NCBI GenBank assembly: GCA_003509805.1
Contig: DOMV01000084.1
Coordinates: 1 to 6,339, forward strand
DNA: 6,339 nt
Source: Planctomycetaceae bacterium
GTDB lineage: Bacteria; Planctomycetota; Planctomycetia; Pirellulales; Thermoguttaceae
Reading direction: 5' to 3'
How positions within the stretch are numbered: the first letter of the stretch is position 1; each line of letters starts with the position of its first letter. Both the position numbers and the translations under genes were made by a program. The notes beneath the pieces are model-generated. The model saw nothing but the letters and a program-made list of their open reading frames with translations. It was not told the DNA's origin and ran no database searches. Of this stretch, positions 1 through 5,993 are shown in pieces.

Positions 1-1808
1 GGCGGCGCTTTTCCGGTCGCCAACAGGTCGATCATCTGCAACGGAAATTGCGGCAACGGCTCGGAAATCAATTCGCCGAGACAGGTCATGACGGTAAACG
101 TGTCGCCGAATTGTTCCCCGATCTTGTCCGGTTCGTAAACAAGCGTATCGGGCCGGGTCCATTCGACGGCCTGATCGGGAACGACCAGGGCGACCAGGGC
201 GGTCGAAGGCGGGGAAACGATATCCTCCGGTTTAAGCGGTTCCCTGGCGAAAAGCGTTCCCGGCGAGTTGAAAATCCGCATCCGGGTCATCGAAGTCGAA
301 TCGGCTCCCGGATTCCGGGCGGCGACTCCCTCCTTCAGCGGCATGGCGAAAACGGCGGGCATCTTTTCCAGCAGGGGTTTGTTGGCCTCCGAATCCCACG
401 GTTCGTCCCGCTTGAATTGCTTGTACAACTCTTCCTCGCCGAGCATCGGGAGGATCGCGACGCGCCAACTCAACAGCGGTCGACCGTCCGCCGATTTGAT
501 CGTCATCGGCGGGAACTGCTTGTGTTCCTGGATATATCGCGTGACACCCCGGACGATCCACCGCATGCGGTTGGCGACTTCCTCCCGGTATTGATAATCG
601 CGGACATTCTGTACGAGAATGTGAAACCGTGTTTTCCATTCGTCGATATTCCGCAGGCCGGTGCGGAGCAGGTTCCCGGACTTCTCCTCGATCCGAATAT
701 CGATCGCACCGAGCACCGTGTCGATCAATTCCTTCGGGATCGGCAGGGTTGGCAGATCGGAAGCATTCATGTCGGCCTTTTCGGACATGATCCAGGCTTG
801 AAGCTGTTCGGACAATTCCTGCGCTTTCGCGGCATCGGTCATATCGAACAGCACCGAGACGATGTTTCCCGTCGCGTCGGCCCGGCTGTCGAGCGTCAGG
901 TACAGCGCCCGGGTGCCCAGAAGCGGTTCGATCAACGGCCGGGGCATCGGCGTCCGGGCCAATTGAGCCCGCATTTCCTCGCCGGGAAAGGCGATTCCCT
1001 CACGGGAAACGACGAGGGCCAAGTCGGTGCGGGCCAGGTCAAGACGCTTCAATCGCCGGGCGACCGCCCCGGAAGCCGGTTGGCCGGAAAACGCGTTTTC
1101 CAACGTCGAGCGGTCTCCTTCGACGACGACGACGGTTTTTTCGCCCGCGAAATGAACGGCGAGCGAGACCAATCCCTGGTCGGTCAGGGGGAAACCGGGA
1201 TCGCCCGGCGGTCGGGAGCCGGCGATCAGGTCGTAATACTCGACCGGACCGAGTTTGGCCTTCACCAGGTCCTCCAACGGAATCGGGAAAGGAAAGAATT
1301 GCGTGAAAAACAGCTCGGGCGTGACGGGTTCGCGAAATTGGAACACGGTCGATTTCGACGCGATTTGCATCAAGCGCATGACCGGCTTCCCTTCCTGATC
1401 GACCTGTTGCATCGGAACACCGACGGTGGGTCGCATGGAAACGAGGATGCGGTCCAGTTTCGTCAGATCACCCGGAACCTGGAGGTACGTCTGAATCAGG
1501 TCGTTTATGATGTCGGCGTTTTCCCCGCCGAACGGCGATTCGAGGAACCGTTGCGGCTGGATGACAATGCCGCCGATCGCATCGCTGAGCAACCACGTCG
1601 TTTCCAGGTCGTTTTCCGGGCCGAGTCCGTTCAAATCGGTTTCATTCGGCAGGCCGATTTCCGGCTTCGGGGCGTCGAACCGGACGGTACTTGCCGTTCC
1701 CGCTTCTCCCGGAGGTGCGGTTCCCCCCTTTTCCGGGGACGAAGGACAACCGGCCAGGAACGGGAACAGGATGAAGATCGCAAGCAGCGTGTAAATACGG
1801 GAAATCAT
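1..1808 (-). CDS. Planctomycete-type lipoprotein with C-terminal DUF1559 (SBP_bac_10-like) domain, 3' end outside window
   Basis: The frame is open for 602 codons from ATG 1808 to the left edge, with no stop, so the C-terminus is missing. Residues 1-21 form a lipoprotein signal (MISRIY, hydrophobic core, lipobox FLAGC), so Cys21 is the likely lipidated residue; a Ser/Pro/Gly-rich linker follows. Residues about 65-400 match no family I recognise; they are mixed alpha/beta in appearance (for example LDLARTDLALVVSREG at 256-271). Residues about 405-590 resemble DUF1559: a helix RMRWIVRGVTRYIQEHKQFP, then LLSWRVAILPMLGEEELYKQF, EPWDSEANKPLLEKMP and AVEWTRPDTLVYEP. In planctomycetes that domain usually follows a pilin-like N-terminus, so its place behind a lipoprotein signal and a long extra region is a variant architecture. 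No Shine-Dalgarno precedes the ATG, but the lipobox fixes the start. A CGGTATAAC box lies 20 nt upstream, 40 bp after the lactonase gene. Function unknown; probably envelope-anchored. Confidence 0.82.
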   Translation of the reverse strand, partial: MISRIYTLLAIFILFPFLAGCPSSPEKGGTAPPGEAGTASTVRFDAPKPEIGLPNETDLNGLGPENDLETTWLLSDAIGGIVIQPQRFLESPFGGENADIINDLIQTYLQVPGDLTKLDRILVSMRPTVGVPMQQVDQEGKPVMRLMQIASKSTVFQFREPVTPELFFTQFFPFPIPLEDLVKAKLGPVEYYDLIAGSRPPGDPGFPLTDQGLVSLAVHFAGEKTVVVVEGDRSTLENAFSGQPASGAVARRLKRLDLARTDLALVVSREGIAFPGEEMRAQLARTPMPRPLIEPLLGTRALYLTLDSRADATGNIVSVLFDMTDAAKAQELSEQLQAWIMSEKADMNASDLPTLPIPKELIDTVLGAIDIRIEEKSGNLLRTGLRNIDEWKTRFHILVQNVRDYQYREEVANRMRWIVRGVTRYIQEHKQFPPMTIKSADGRPLLSWRVAILPMLGEEELYKQFKRDEPWDSEANKPLLEKMPAVFAMPLKEGVAARNPGADSTSMTRMRIFNSPGTLFAREPLKPEDIVSPPSTALVALVVPDQAVEWTRPDTLVYEPDKIGEQFGDTFTVMTCLGELISEPLPQFPLQMIDLLATGKAP

Positions 1809-1828
1809 GAGCAATCGATAAAGTTTTT

Positions 1829-1837
1829 GTTATACCG
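1829..1837 (-). promoter_or_regulatory. CGGTATAAC promoter-like box upstream of the lipoprotein gene
   Basis: On the minus strand CGGTATAAC contains a -10-like TATAAC hexamer (1834-1829), 20 nt before the ATG at 1808. It sits in the 40-bp gap after the lactonase stop. No good -35 is seen at 16-18 bp. The call rests on the same CGGTATA core recurring upstream of every minus-strand gene here. Confidence 0.4.
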
Positions 1838-1848
1838 CGGACGGGCGG

Positions 1849-3168
1849 TCACTCGCGGACGGGCAACACGCACACCGGCCTGTTTACGGTAATCCGCTTG
1901 CCGGTCGGGGTCAATCGTCCGGTCGTCCGGTCGATCTTGAAGGTTGCGACGTCGTTCGTGTTCATGTTCGCCGCGATGAGCCAGTTGCCGCACGGGGAAA
2001 GATTGAACGAACGGGGATGCTTGCCGCCGCTCGGAACACATTCCACGAACGTCAGCGGGGCTTTCTCATTCTTTGTATCGAGACTGTTTGTATCAACCGT
2101 CTTGCCGGCAACCATCTTGCCGGCAACCGTGAAAAGCGCGATCGAATCGTGGCCCCGGTTCGAGGCGTACAAAAACCGACCGCCCGGGTGCAGGAAAACT
2201 TCCGCGGTCGCATTGTCGCAATCGGCCGGTTGCACGCCCTCCGGCAAGGTCGAAAGCGTCTGGAGAATCCGTTCGCCGTCGTATACGCACACGGTCGAAT
2301 CGAGTTCATTCAGGATATAACAGGTGTAGTCGGACATGACATGGCCGGTTTTGTCGGTGTCGTTATCGAGCGTCAACTGCTGCGCCAAATGTCGGGGCCC
2401 GCTGCCTGGCGGAAGGGCGATTTGATCGTTTCGTTTATCTTCCCCGAGATCCGTGTCCGGATCCACGATTTCCTTTTTTTCCTGATCGAGAAGATAGTGG
2501 TAAACCTTGTCGACACCCAGGTCGACGGCCACGAGCATCTCGATGACGAACTTGTCTGTGACCGCCACCGGCAGATGATACACGGCATGGGCGTGCGGCC
2601 CCAGTTGACGCCGTGTATTCGGGCCTTCACCGGAATGTCGAATCGTCGAGGAACAGGGATCAAGGCGGCCGTCGTCACGAATCGGCAGCAGATGGACCGT
2701 CCCGCTGCCGTAACAGGCGACGGCAACCGAGGCGGGCAGGTCTTCCCGGGAGCAGCAGACGCAAAGATGGCAGGCGCCTTCGCCGGGAACGGTTTCCTCG
2801 TTCAGGAAAACCAGGTCGCCGGTTTTGGTATCGAGGGAATATGCTCGGACAACGCCTTGGCCGCCTTCACCGACGGCGTACAACAAGGGTTTGAACGGGT
2901 GGAGGGCGAGAAAAGCGGGATTCGCGCATTCGGCGACCAGTCGCGGCGGGGCGAGCGTTCCGTCTTCGGGATTGAGTTCGGTCAGATAAATCCCTTTCGC
3001 ATCCGTCACGGCCGGACCGGTGTAAGTCCCGAGATAGACGCGCAACGGTTTCGCCGCCGAAACCGGAGACGCGCCCGAGACGATCAAGGTCGTACAAAAC
3101 AAGGTCGTACAAAACAATGCCGTACAAAAAAGCGTGCATAAAAACCCGGATCGCATTTCGGCGAACAT
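1849..3168 (-). CDS. Secreted lactonase-family (6-phosphogluconolactonase-like) seven-bladed beta-propeller protein
   Basis: This is a 439-residue protein of the Pgl/YbhE-like lactonase family (PF10282 type). Family hallmarks in order are GTYT (47-50), NPAFLALHP (83-91) with LYAVGE (96-101), GPHAHAV (190-196) followed by VAVDLGVDKVYHY, GSGPRHLA (255-262) with ILNELDSTVCVY (285-296), ASNRGHDSIALF (335-346), GGKHPRSF (381-388) and a terminal NDVATFKIDRTTGRLTPTG blade. Characterised cytoplasmic members hydrolyse 6-phosphogluconolactone. This one carries a Sec signal (about 1-39, ending VSAA), so its substrate is probably a different extracytoplasmic lactone or unknown. ATG 3168 is preferred: GGGAGG lies 6 nt before it and the signal peptide begins there. 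An in-frame ATG at 3372 would add 68 residues without signal character, derived from the mobile repeat and spacer; the ATG at 3156 has no ribosome-binding site. Five-residue tandem repeats occur in the signal peptide (LFCTT) and at about 349-369 (VAGKM, VAGKT). Confidence 0.9.
   Translation of the reverse strand: MFAEMRSGFLCTLFCTALFCTTLFCTTLIVSGASPVSAAKPLRVYLGTYTGPAVTDAKGIYLTELNPEDGTLAPPRLVAECANPAFLALHPFKPLLYAVGEGGQGVVRAYSLDTKTGDLVFLNEETVPGEGACHLCVCCSREDLPASVAVACYGSGTVHLLPIRDDGRLDPCSSTIRHSGEGPNTRRQLGPHAHAVYHLPVAVTDKFVIEMLVAVDLGVDKVYHYLLDQEKKEIVDPDTDLGEDKRNDQIALPPGSGPRHLAQQLTLDNDTDKTGHVMSDYTCYILNELDSTVCVYDGERILQTLSTLPEGVQPADCDNATAEVFLHPGGRFLYASNRGHDSIALFTVAGKMVAGKTVDTNSLDTKNEKAPLTFVECVPSGGKHPRSFNLSPCGNWLIAANMNTNDVATFKIDRTTGRLTPTGKRITVNRPVCVLPVRE
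2072..2130 (-). repeat. Degenerate 15-bp tandem repeats inside the lactonase gene
   Basis: Two adjacent pairs of 15-bp units are seen. The pair at 2101-2115 and 2116-2130 differs only near its last bases and encodes VAGKM/VAGKT. The pair at 2072-2086 and 2087-2101 shares TTTGTATC and encodes VDTNS/LDTKN. All are in phase with the reading frame and lie in a loop just after a propeller strand (SIALFTVAG), so they lengthen a loop without breaking the fold. Confidence 0.7.
3086..3130 (-). repeat. 15-bp tandem repeat (three units) encoding the signal-peptide core of the lactonase
   Basis: Units at 3086-3100 and 3101-3115 are identical on the plus strand (AAGGTCGTACAAAAC). The unit at 3116-3130 differs at a few bases, and 3131-3145 is a more degenerate fourth. 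On the coding strand they give LFCTT/LFCTT/LFCTA, the hydrophobic core of the signal peptide. Copy-number change would alter h-region length in steps of five residues. Confidence 0.85.
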
Positions 3169-3174
3169 GGACGG

Positions 3175-3180
3175 CCTCCC
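3175..3180 (-). promoter_or_regulatory. Shine-Dalgarno GGGAGG for the lactonase start
   Basis: Minus-strand GGGAGG lies 6 nt before ATG 3168 and decides this start over ATG 3372 and ATG 3156. It sits in the loop of a small potential hairpin (ACGG, GAGG, CCGT; 3171-3182). Confidence 0.75.
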
Positions 3181-3220
3181 GTTTTTGATTGATACGAGCC
3201 GCCTTGCCGGCTGTTGTTTC

Positions 3221-3239
3221 GGACGGTTTCCAAACCGCC
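3221..3239 (-). other. Palindrome at the predicted 5' end of the lactonase transcript
   Basis: CGGTTT (3224-3229) and AAACCG (3232-3237) are perfect inverted repeats around CC. In minus-strand RNA the stem extends by a G-U and a G-C pair. It starts close to where the promoter at 3243-3270 would initiate (about 3236). A second small stem (AGCCG/CGGCT) lies nearer the ribosome-binding site. A leader hairpin or a dyad operator are both possible; no known riboswitch class was recognised. Confidence 0.35.
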
Positions 3240-3242
3240 CCC

Positions 3243-3270
3243 AGTATACCGGATATCCCACGGTATTCAA
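3243..3270 (-). promoter_or_regulatory. Predicted sigma-70-type promoter of the lactonase gene
   Basis: On the minus strand TTGAAT (3270-3265), a 16-bp spacer and TATACT (3248-3243) form the best -35/-10 pair in the window. The -10 is preceded by CGG as at the other genes. The hexamer ends 74 nt before ATG 3168, leaving a leader of about 65-70 nt that contains the palindrome and the Shine-Dalgarno. Confidence 0.55.
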
Positions 3271-3317
3271 GCCCGGCATACAAGCCGCATACGGGCCTGC
3301 ATGCCGACCTGCATACC
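3270..3317 (-). repeat. Phased 11-12-bp GCAT repeat array just upstream of the lactonase promoter
   Basis: GCAT occurs at 3276, 3287, 3299 and 3311 in similar contexts (CGGCATAC, CCGCATAC, CTGCATGC, CTGCATAC), spaced 11, 12 and 12 bp. The array runs from the edge of the -35 hexamer toward the repeat element at 3340. The spacing is near one helical turn, which suggests a binding array, but a degenerate minisatellite fits equally well. Confidence 0.45.
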
Positions 3318-3337
3318 GGCACCGATTCGTCTTGGGT

Positions 3338-3346
3338 TTTATACCG
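3338..3346 (-). promoter_or_regulatory. CGGTATAAA box at the tip of repeat copy A, facing the lactonase gene
   Basis: The left tip of copy A reads CGGTATAAA on the minus strand, giving an outward -10-like TATAAA (3343-3338). No -35 is evident at 16-18 bp. It lies about 170 bp before ATG 3168, so it would be a secondary start at best, upstream of the better promoter at 3243-3270. Confidence 0.25.
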
Positions 3347-3469
3347 AAGCCGGTTGAGTCGTTGGTAAACACAGCCCGTCCTATCCGCCTGCTTACCTTC
3401 GGCAGTGTCGTTTCGGTGGGCAGGCTTCCCGGGAATCGGTTTCGGGAAATTTCAATCGCCTTCCGTATA
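3340..3469. mobile_element. MITE-like element, copy A (130 bp) with imperfect terminal inverted repeats
   Basis: This copy aligns with 5987-6117 end to end: by hand count 112 of 131 columns match (about 86%), with one single-base gap. The left end reads TATACCGAAGCC and the right end, read on the minus strand, TATACGGAAGGC, a 10/12 match typical of terminal inverted repeats. Homology stops at the TATA tips on both sides; only two flanking T bases are shared at the left. A TA-type target, as used by IS630/Tc1-like transposases, is possible but not shown. Internal dyads are CCGAAG/CTTCGG (3344-3349, 3397-3402) and GGTAAACA with TGCTTACC. No transposase is encoded. The element fills most of the TerC-lactonase spacer and covers the last codons of the TerC gene. 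A REP-like or regulatory RNA element is the alternative reading. Confidence 0.7.
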
Positions 3470-4498
3470 TTGCGCTGTCGGATCGGAATCCGGTCGTTCC
3501 CGGGTTTCCGTATCGCGTCGACCCGGTTCGGCCCGGATGATCGAGGCGACGATCCCGAGGAGCATGACGAGAACGATGACGCCGAGGGAAACCCAGGTCA
3601 TGAGGTCGCCGAGATGATAATGCTCGATTACCTTGATGCACATCAGCTTGAGCCCGACGTAGGCGAGAATCACGGACAGGCTGACATGGAGGTAGCGGAA
3701 TCGGGCGATCATCGCGGCCATGACGAAATAGAGCGAACGGAGGCCGAGAATCGCGAAGACGTTCGAGGTGAATACGAGGAAAGGATCCTGCGTGATGGCG
3801 AAAATGGCTGGGATGGAGTCGATCGCGAACAGGACGTCGCTGCTTTCGACCACGAGTAGTACGAGGAAAAGCGGCGTAACGGCCCGGAGCCCGTTCTCTT
3901 TCACGAAAAAATGTTCCTCGCGGTAATCCGCGGTGACACGGAAAAAACGTTTTGCGAATCGAACGAGCGGATTTTTTTCGGGATGGATCTCTTCATGTTT
4001 GGCGAAGAGCATCTTGATCGCCGTGTACAGCAGGACCGCGCCGAAGAAATAAAGCGTGATTTCGGACATCTTGATCAGGGCGACGCCGAGCAGGATCATG
4101 GCGGCGCGCATGAGGATCGCCCCGAAAATTCCCCAAAAGAGCACGCGATGCTGGTAGAGCCGGGGAACGCCGAAAAACGCGAAGATCATGCCGATGACGA
4201 AGATATTGTCGAGGCTGAGCGATTTTTCGATCAGGTAGCCGGTGAAAAACATTTTCGCCGCTTGCGCCCCGCCCAGGACGTTTTGGCCGCCTTCCTGACC
4301 GATATGGAACAGGTGATGCTCGTACATGAAATAAATCGCGACGTTGAAAACCAGGGCCGTGGCGATCCAAAAGGTCGTCCAGCCGAGCGATTCGCGCATG
4401 CCGGGAACATGCGCCTTCCTGTTGAAAACGCCGAGATCGAGCGTCAGGAAAAAAGTGATGAGCAGGATAAACCCGATCCAAAGCCAAATCGTTTCCAT
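3452..4498 (-). CDS. TerC/Alx-family integral membrane protein (probable metal-ion exporter)
   Basis: This 348-residue polytopic protein is full length for the Alx-like branch of TerC (PF03741). About nine hydrophobic segments are visible, near residues 3-20, 40-60, 80-108, 118-140, 146-165, 205-227, 236-262, 272-290 and 299-321. Family signatures are GYLIEKSLSLDNIFVI (87-102, with E91 and D97 in the membrane) and VESSDVLFAIDSIPAIFAIT (217-236, acidic residues E218, D221, D227). Known relatives include tellurite-resistance TerC and the manganese-exporting Alx/MntP-like proteins; a metal-export role, likely Mn2+, is inferred from family only. ATG 4498 begins a natural first membrane helix; the ribosome-binding site is weak (GAGATGGA). 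The tail after residue 322 is charged and poorly conserved, and its last five residues (YTEGD) and stop lie inside repeat copy A. I did not recognise the yybP-ykoY manganese riboswitch in the 136-bp leader. Confidence 0.92.
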   Translation of the reverse strand: METIWLWIGFILLITFFLTLDLGVFNRKAHVPGMRESLGWTTFWIATALVFNVAIYFMYEHHLFHIGQEGGQNVLGGAQAAKMFFTGYLIEKSLSLDNIFVIGMIFAFFGVPRLYQHRVLFWGIFGAILMRAAMILLGVALIKMSEITLYFFGAVLLYTAIKMLFAKHEEIHPEKNPLVRFAKRFFRVTADYREEHFFVKENGLRAVTPLFLVLLVVESSDVLFAIDSIPAIFAITQDPFLVFTSNVFAILGLRSLYFVMAAMIARFRYLHVSLSVILAYVGLKLMCIKVIEHYHLGDLMTWVSLGVIVLVMLLGIVASIIRAEPGRRDTETRERPDSDPTAQYTEGD

Positions 4499-4514
4499 AT
4501 TTTTTCCATCTCTT

Positions 4515-4530
4515 TTTATACCGTAAACGG
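4515..4530 (-). promoter_or_regulatory. CCGTTTACGGTATAAA palindrome/promoter-like box before the TerC-family gene
   Basis: On the minus strand this reads CCGTTTACGGTATAAA and ends 16 nt before ATG 4498. With one more flanking base the first part is a perfect dyad (ACCGT-TT-ACGGT). TATAAA (4520-4515) resembles a -10, but no -35 stands at 17 bp (GC-rich there). The 14-mer CCGTTTACGGTATA recurs at 5655-5668 and 6296-6309 on the plus strand. Confidence 0.4.
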
Positions 4531-4569
4531 TGGGGGTGGGCGCGTGCGGCGGACCGACAACGCAGACCG

Positions 4570-4598
4570 ATGATACCTGTTTCCCAACCCCGGCACAA
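4570..4598 (-). promoter_or_regulatory. Second candidate sigma-70 promoter for the TerC-family gene
   Basis: Minus-strand TTGTGC (4598-4593), a 17-bp spacer and TATCAT (4575-4570), the latter preceded by GG. The -35 matches the consensus only at TTG. It would give a leader of about 65 nt in the 136-bp gap after the barrel gene. It competes with the closer CGGTATAAA box. Confidence 0.3.
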
Positions 4599-4634
4599 GG
4601 GGCAACGTCGCGGAAACGGCATTCGCGGGGCGGC

Positions 4635-5954
4635 TTAGAAATTCCAGTTCATCCCGCCGATCAGCGTATGAGCGCTGTATCCGGAAGCGATTTCCGCCGT
4701 GTAACGAAAATACAGGTCCAGCCGTCGGCGCATCGAAGCGCTGAGACCGCCGCCGACGAAAAAACGGTCCGTTTGCGCTTCCGTGTCCCTTATCCGATAA
4801 ATGTTCGGGGCGTCGGTGAAGGTCCCGACGGAAAACAGGTCCGTCGTTTCCAGTTCATGGACCAGGCCGGCGAACATGATCGGCTCCATTCGCGCCAACG
4901 GGCCCGCATGGCGCCACGAATAACGAAGCCCGAGAAGGAGCGTCGTTTTCCGGTCATCGGATTCCGCATAGGATCGGCCCCCGGACTCGACATAGGCCGG
5001 ATCGTACAGTGTGACGTATTGGATGCCGAGAAACGGTTCGAATCGGGCGAAACCGACTTCCCACCAGGTTCCGCATTCGGCACGGAGATGAAATTGGTCC
5101 GCGTTGCGTTTTCCCGTGAACTCGTTTTCGCCGTCCGAGCGTCCGCTCGTGTAATCGTTGTTCCCGTATCCGGTTTCCAAATAAAGAAAGGCCCGGCGAA
5201 AATCCAGCCGGCTGTAAATCGATACGAACAGCGCCGCGTTTTTTTCCGTCGACGAGGCCCGGTCCGTTGTCGTCCAATTTCCGCCGACACCGCAACCCAA
5301 CATGAAAAACGGGTTGAAGCGTTGTTCCGTACCGACTGAAAAACCGTAGGATTGGGCGTCGATGTTGCCGAGAGCCGCCGAGTCGAGAGCGGCGGTATTG
5401 AGAGCGGCAGTGTCGAGAACAGCGGTATCCCCGGCTCCTTGGCTGAGAATCCGTCCGAAACCGCGATACCAGATGCGTCGTTTCGCCGTATCCAGCGCGA
5501 TACGGTAATCCGTGGCTCTTATATCGGAAACGCGGTGAAATTGGTTGTTTGGTGAAGGCTGCCTGTCGCACCCGCTCGCCGTAAGATATTTATATACGGT
5601 TTGTTGCACGTTTCGTTCGAGCGACAAGCGATTGTTCGCGGGAACAATTTCAGGCCGTTTACGGTATATGGCGAGGCCGGCCCCGTTTTCCGCCTGGCCC
5701 GACTGTTTACCTGCGGACAGTCGCGCACTTCGGCGACCATGCGAAGCATCGGGAACCCGGCGTCCGTACGGGACATACCTGGTTTCGGAAAATGTCAACG
5801 GCGTTCGGTATAAAAGCGAGGTGGAAAGGGCGAACACGTCTTTGTGGTCGGCCCGGTCAGCCCGGTCGGCCCGGTCGTTTTGTTGCCGTGCCTGTACGGA
5901 TCGCGGCCCCGCGAGGACCATCGACATCAGGATGAGCAAGGCGATACGGGACAT
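4635..5954 (-). CDS. Outer-membrane protein with autotransporter-type beta-barrel domain
   Basis: This 439-residue protein has a Sec signal (MSRIALLILMSMVLAG...VQA, cleavage near residue 22) and a C-terminal barrel of about 280 residues ending in aromatic Phe (GGMNWNF), as outer-membrane barrels do. Autotransporter-domain features are RRIWYRGFGRIL (159-170, usual first strand), SYGFSVGTEQRFNPFFMLGCGVGGNW (202-227), FLYLETGYGNNDY (256-268), FEPFLGIQYVTLYDPAYVESGG (305-326) and KTTLLLGLRYSW (336-347). The region before the barrel (about 23-158) is short, basic and matches no passenger I know, so it may be a barrel with a vestigial passenger. A 9-bp repeat encodes RADRADRAD (28-36); four 5-residue units (179-197) expand the first loop of the barrel. 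ATG 5954 is chosen for the signal peptide; the frame continues upstream to 6185, but that part overlaps repeat copy B. The ribosome-binding site is weak (GCGAGAA). Confidence 0.75.
   Translation of the reverse strand: MSRIALLILMSMVLAGPRSVQARQQNDRADRADRADHKDVFALSTSLLYRTPLTFSETRYVPYGRRVPDASHGRRSARLSAGKQSGQAENGAGLAIYRKRPEIVPANNRLSLERNVQQTVYKYLTASGCDRQPSPNNQFHRVSDIRATDYRIALDTAKRRIWYRGFGRILSQGAGDTAVLDTAALNTAALDSAALGNIDAQSYGFSVGTEQRFNPFFMLGCGVGGNWTTTDRASSTEKNAALFVSIYSRLDFRRAFLYLETGYGNNDYTSGRSDGENEFTGKRNADQFHLRAECGTWWEVGFARFEPFLGIQYVTLYDPAYVESGGRSYAESDDRKTTLLLGLRYSWRHAGPLARMEPIMFAGLVHELETTDLFSVGTFTDAPNIYRIRDTEAQTDRFFVGGGLSASMRRRLDLYFRYTAEIASGYSAHTLIGGMNWNF
5371..5430 (-). repeat. Four 15-bp tandem units in the barrel gene (A-x-L-x-x pentapeptides)
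   Basis: Units at 5371-5385, 5386-5400, 5401-5415 and 5416-5430 each encode one pentamer, in protein order AVLDT, AALNT, AALDS and AALGN. They fall between the predicted first and second barrel strands, so they would lengthen one loop or turn. The A-x-L-x-x pattern resembles pentapeptide repeats, but four units are too few to claim that fold. Confidence 0.85.
5847..5877 (-). repeat. 9-bp tandem repeat encoding RAD-RAD-RAD
   Basis: Three near-identical 9-bp units (5847-5855, 5856-5864, 5865-5873; one base differs in the middle unit) plus a partial fourth encode three RAD tripeptides directly after the predicted signal-peptide cleavage site of the barrel protein. Confidence 0.8.
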
Positions 5955-5984
5955 CGATTCTCGCGTCAGTATGGAACAGGGCGG

Positions 5985-5993
5985 TTTATACCG
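5985..5993 (-). promoter_or_regulatory. CGGTATAAA box upstream of the barrel gene, formed by the tip of repeat copy B
   Basis: Minus-strand CGGTATAAA places TATAAA (5990-5985) 30 nt before ATG 5954. Its first seven bases are the left tip of repeat copy B, so the element may have brought the promoter. No standard -35 lies 16-18 bp further up; TTTACC at 20 bp is a poor match. Confidence 0.4.

Noticed and set aside
48..1892. 614-codon open frame on the plus strand
   Set aside because: It is antisense to the lipoprotein gene, which has a lipobox and DUF1559 motifs. The plus-strand translation is rich in Arg/Gly/Asp/Gln, with no domain, signal or ribosome-binding site. It is an effect of GC-biased codon use.
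2017..3141. 374-codon open frame on the plus strand
   Set aside because: It is antisense to the lactonase gene, whose blade motifs are clear on the minus strand; the plus-strand product has no recognisable features.
3169..3372. Upstream extension of the lactonase to ATG 3372
   Set aside because: The added 68 residues come from the mobile repeat and the spacer. They bury the signal peptide internally, and the GGGAGG site favours ATG 3168.
3340..3469. Repeat A as a Rho-independent terminator of the TerC-family gene
   Set aside because: The hairpin lies 50-110 bp past the stop and is not followed by a T-rich tract on the minus strand, so intrinsic termination is not supported.
4499..4634. Possible yybP-ykoY manganese riboswitch before the TerC-family gene
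   Set aside because: Such riboswitches often precede alx-type genes, but I could not find the conserved paired-helix core in this short leader. A covariance-model search would settle it.
4530..5339. 269-codon open frame on the plus strand
   Set aside because: It overlaps the barrel gene antisense, has low-complexity basic composition, and lacks a convincing start signal.
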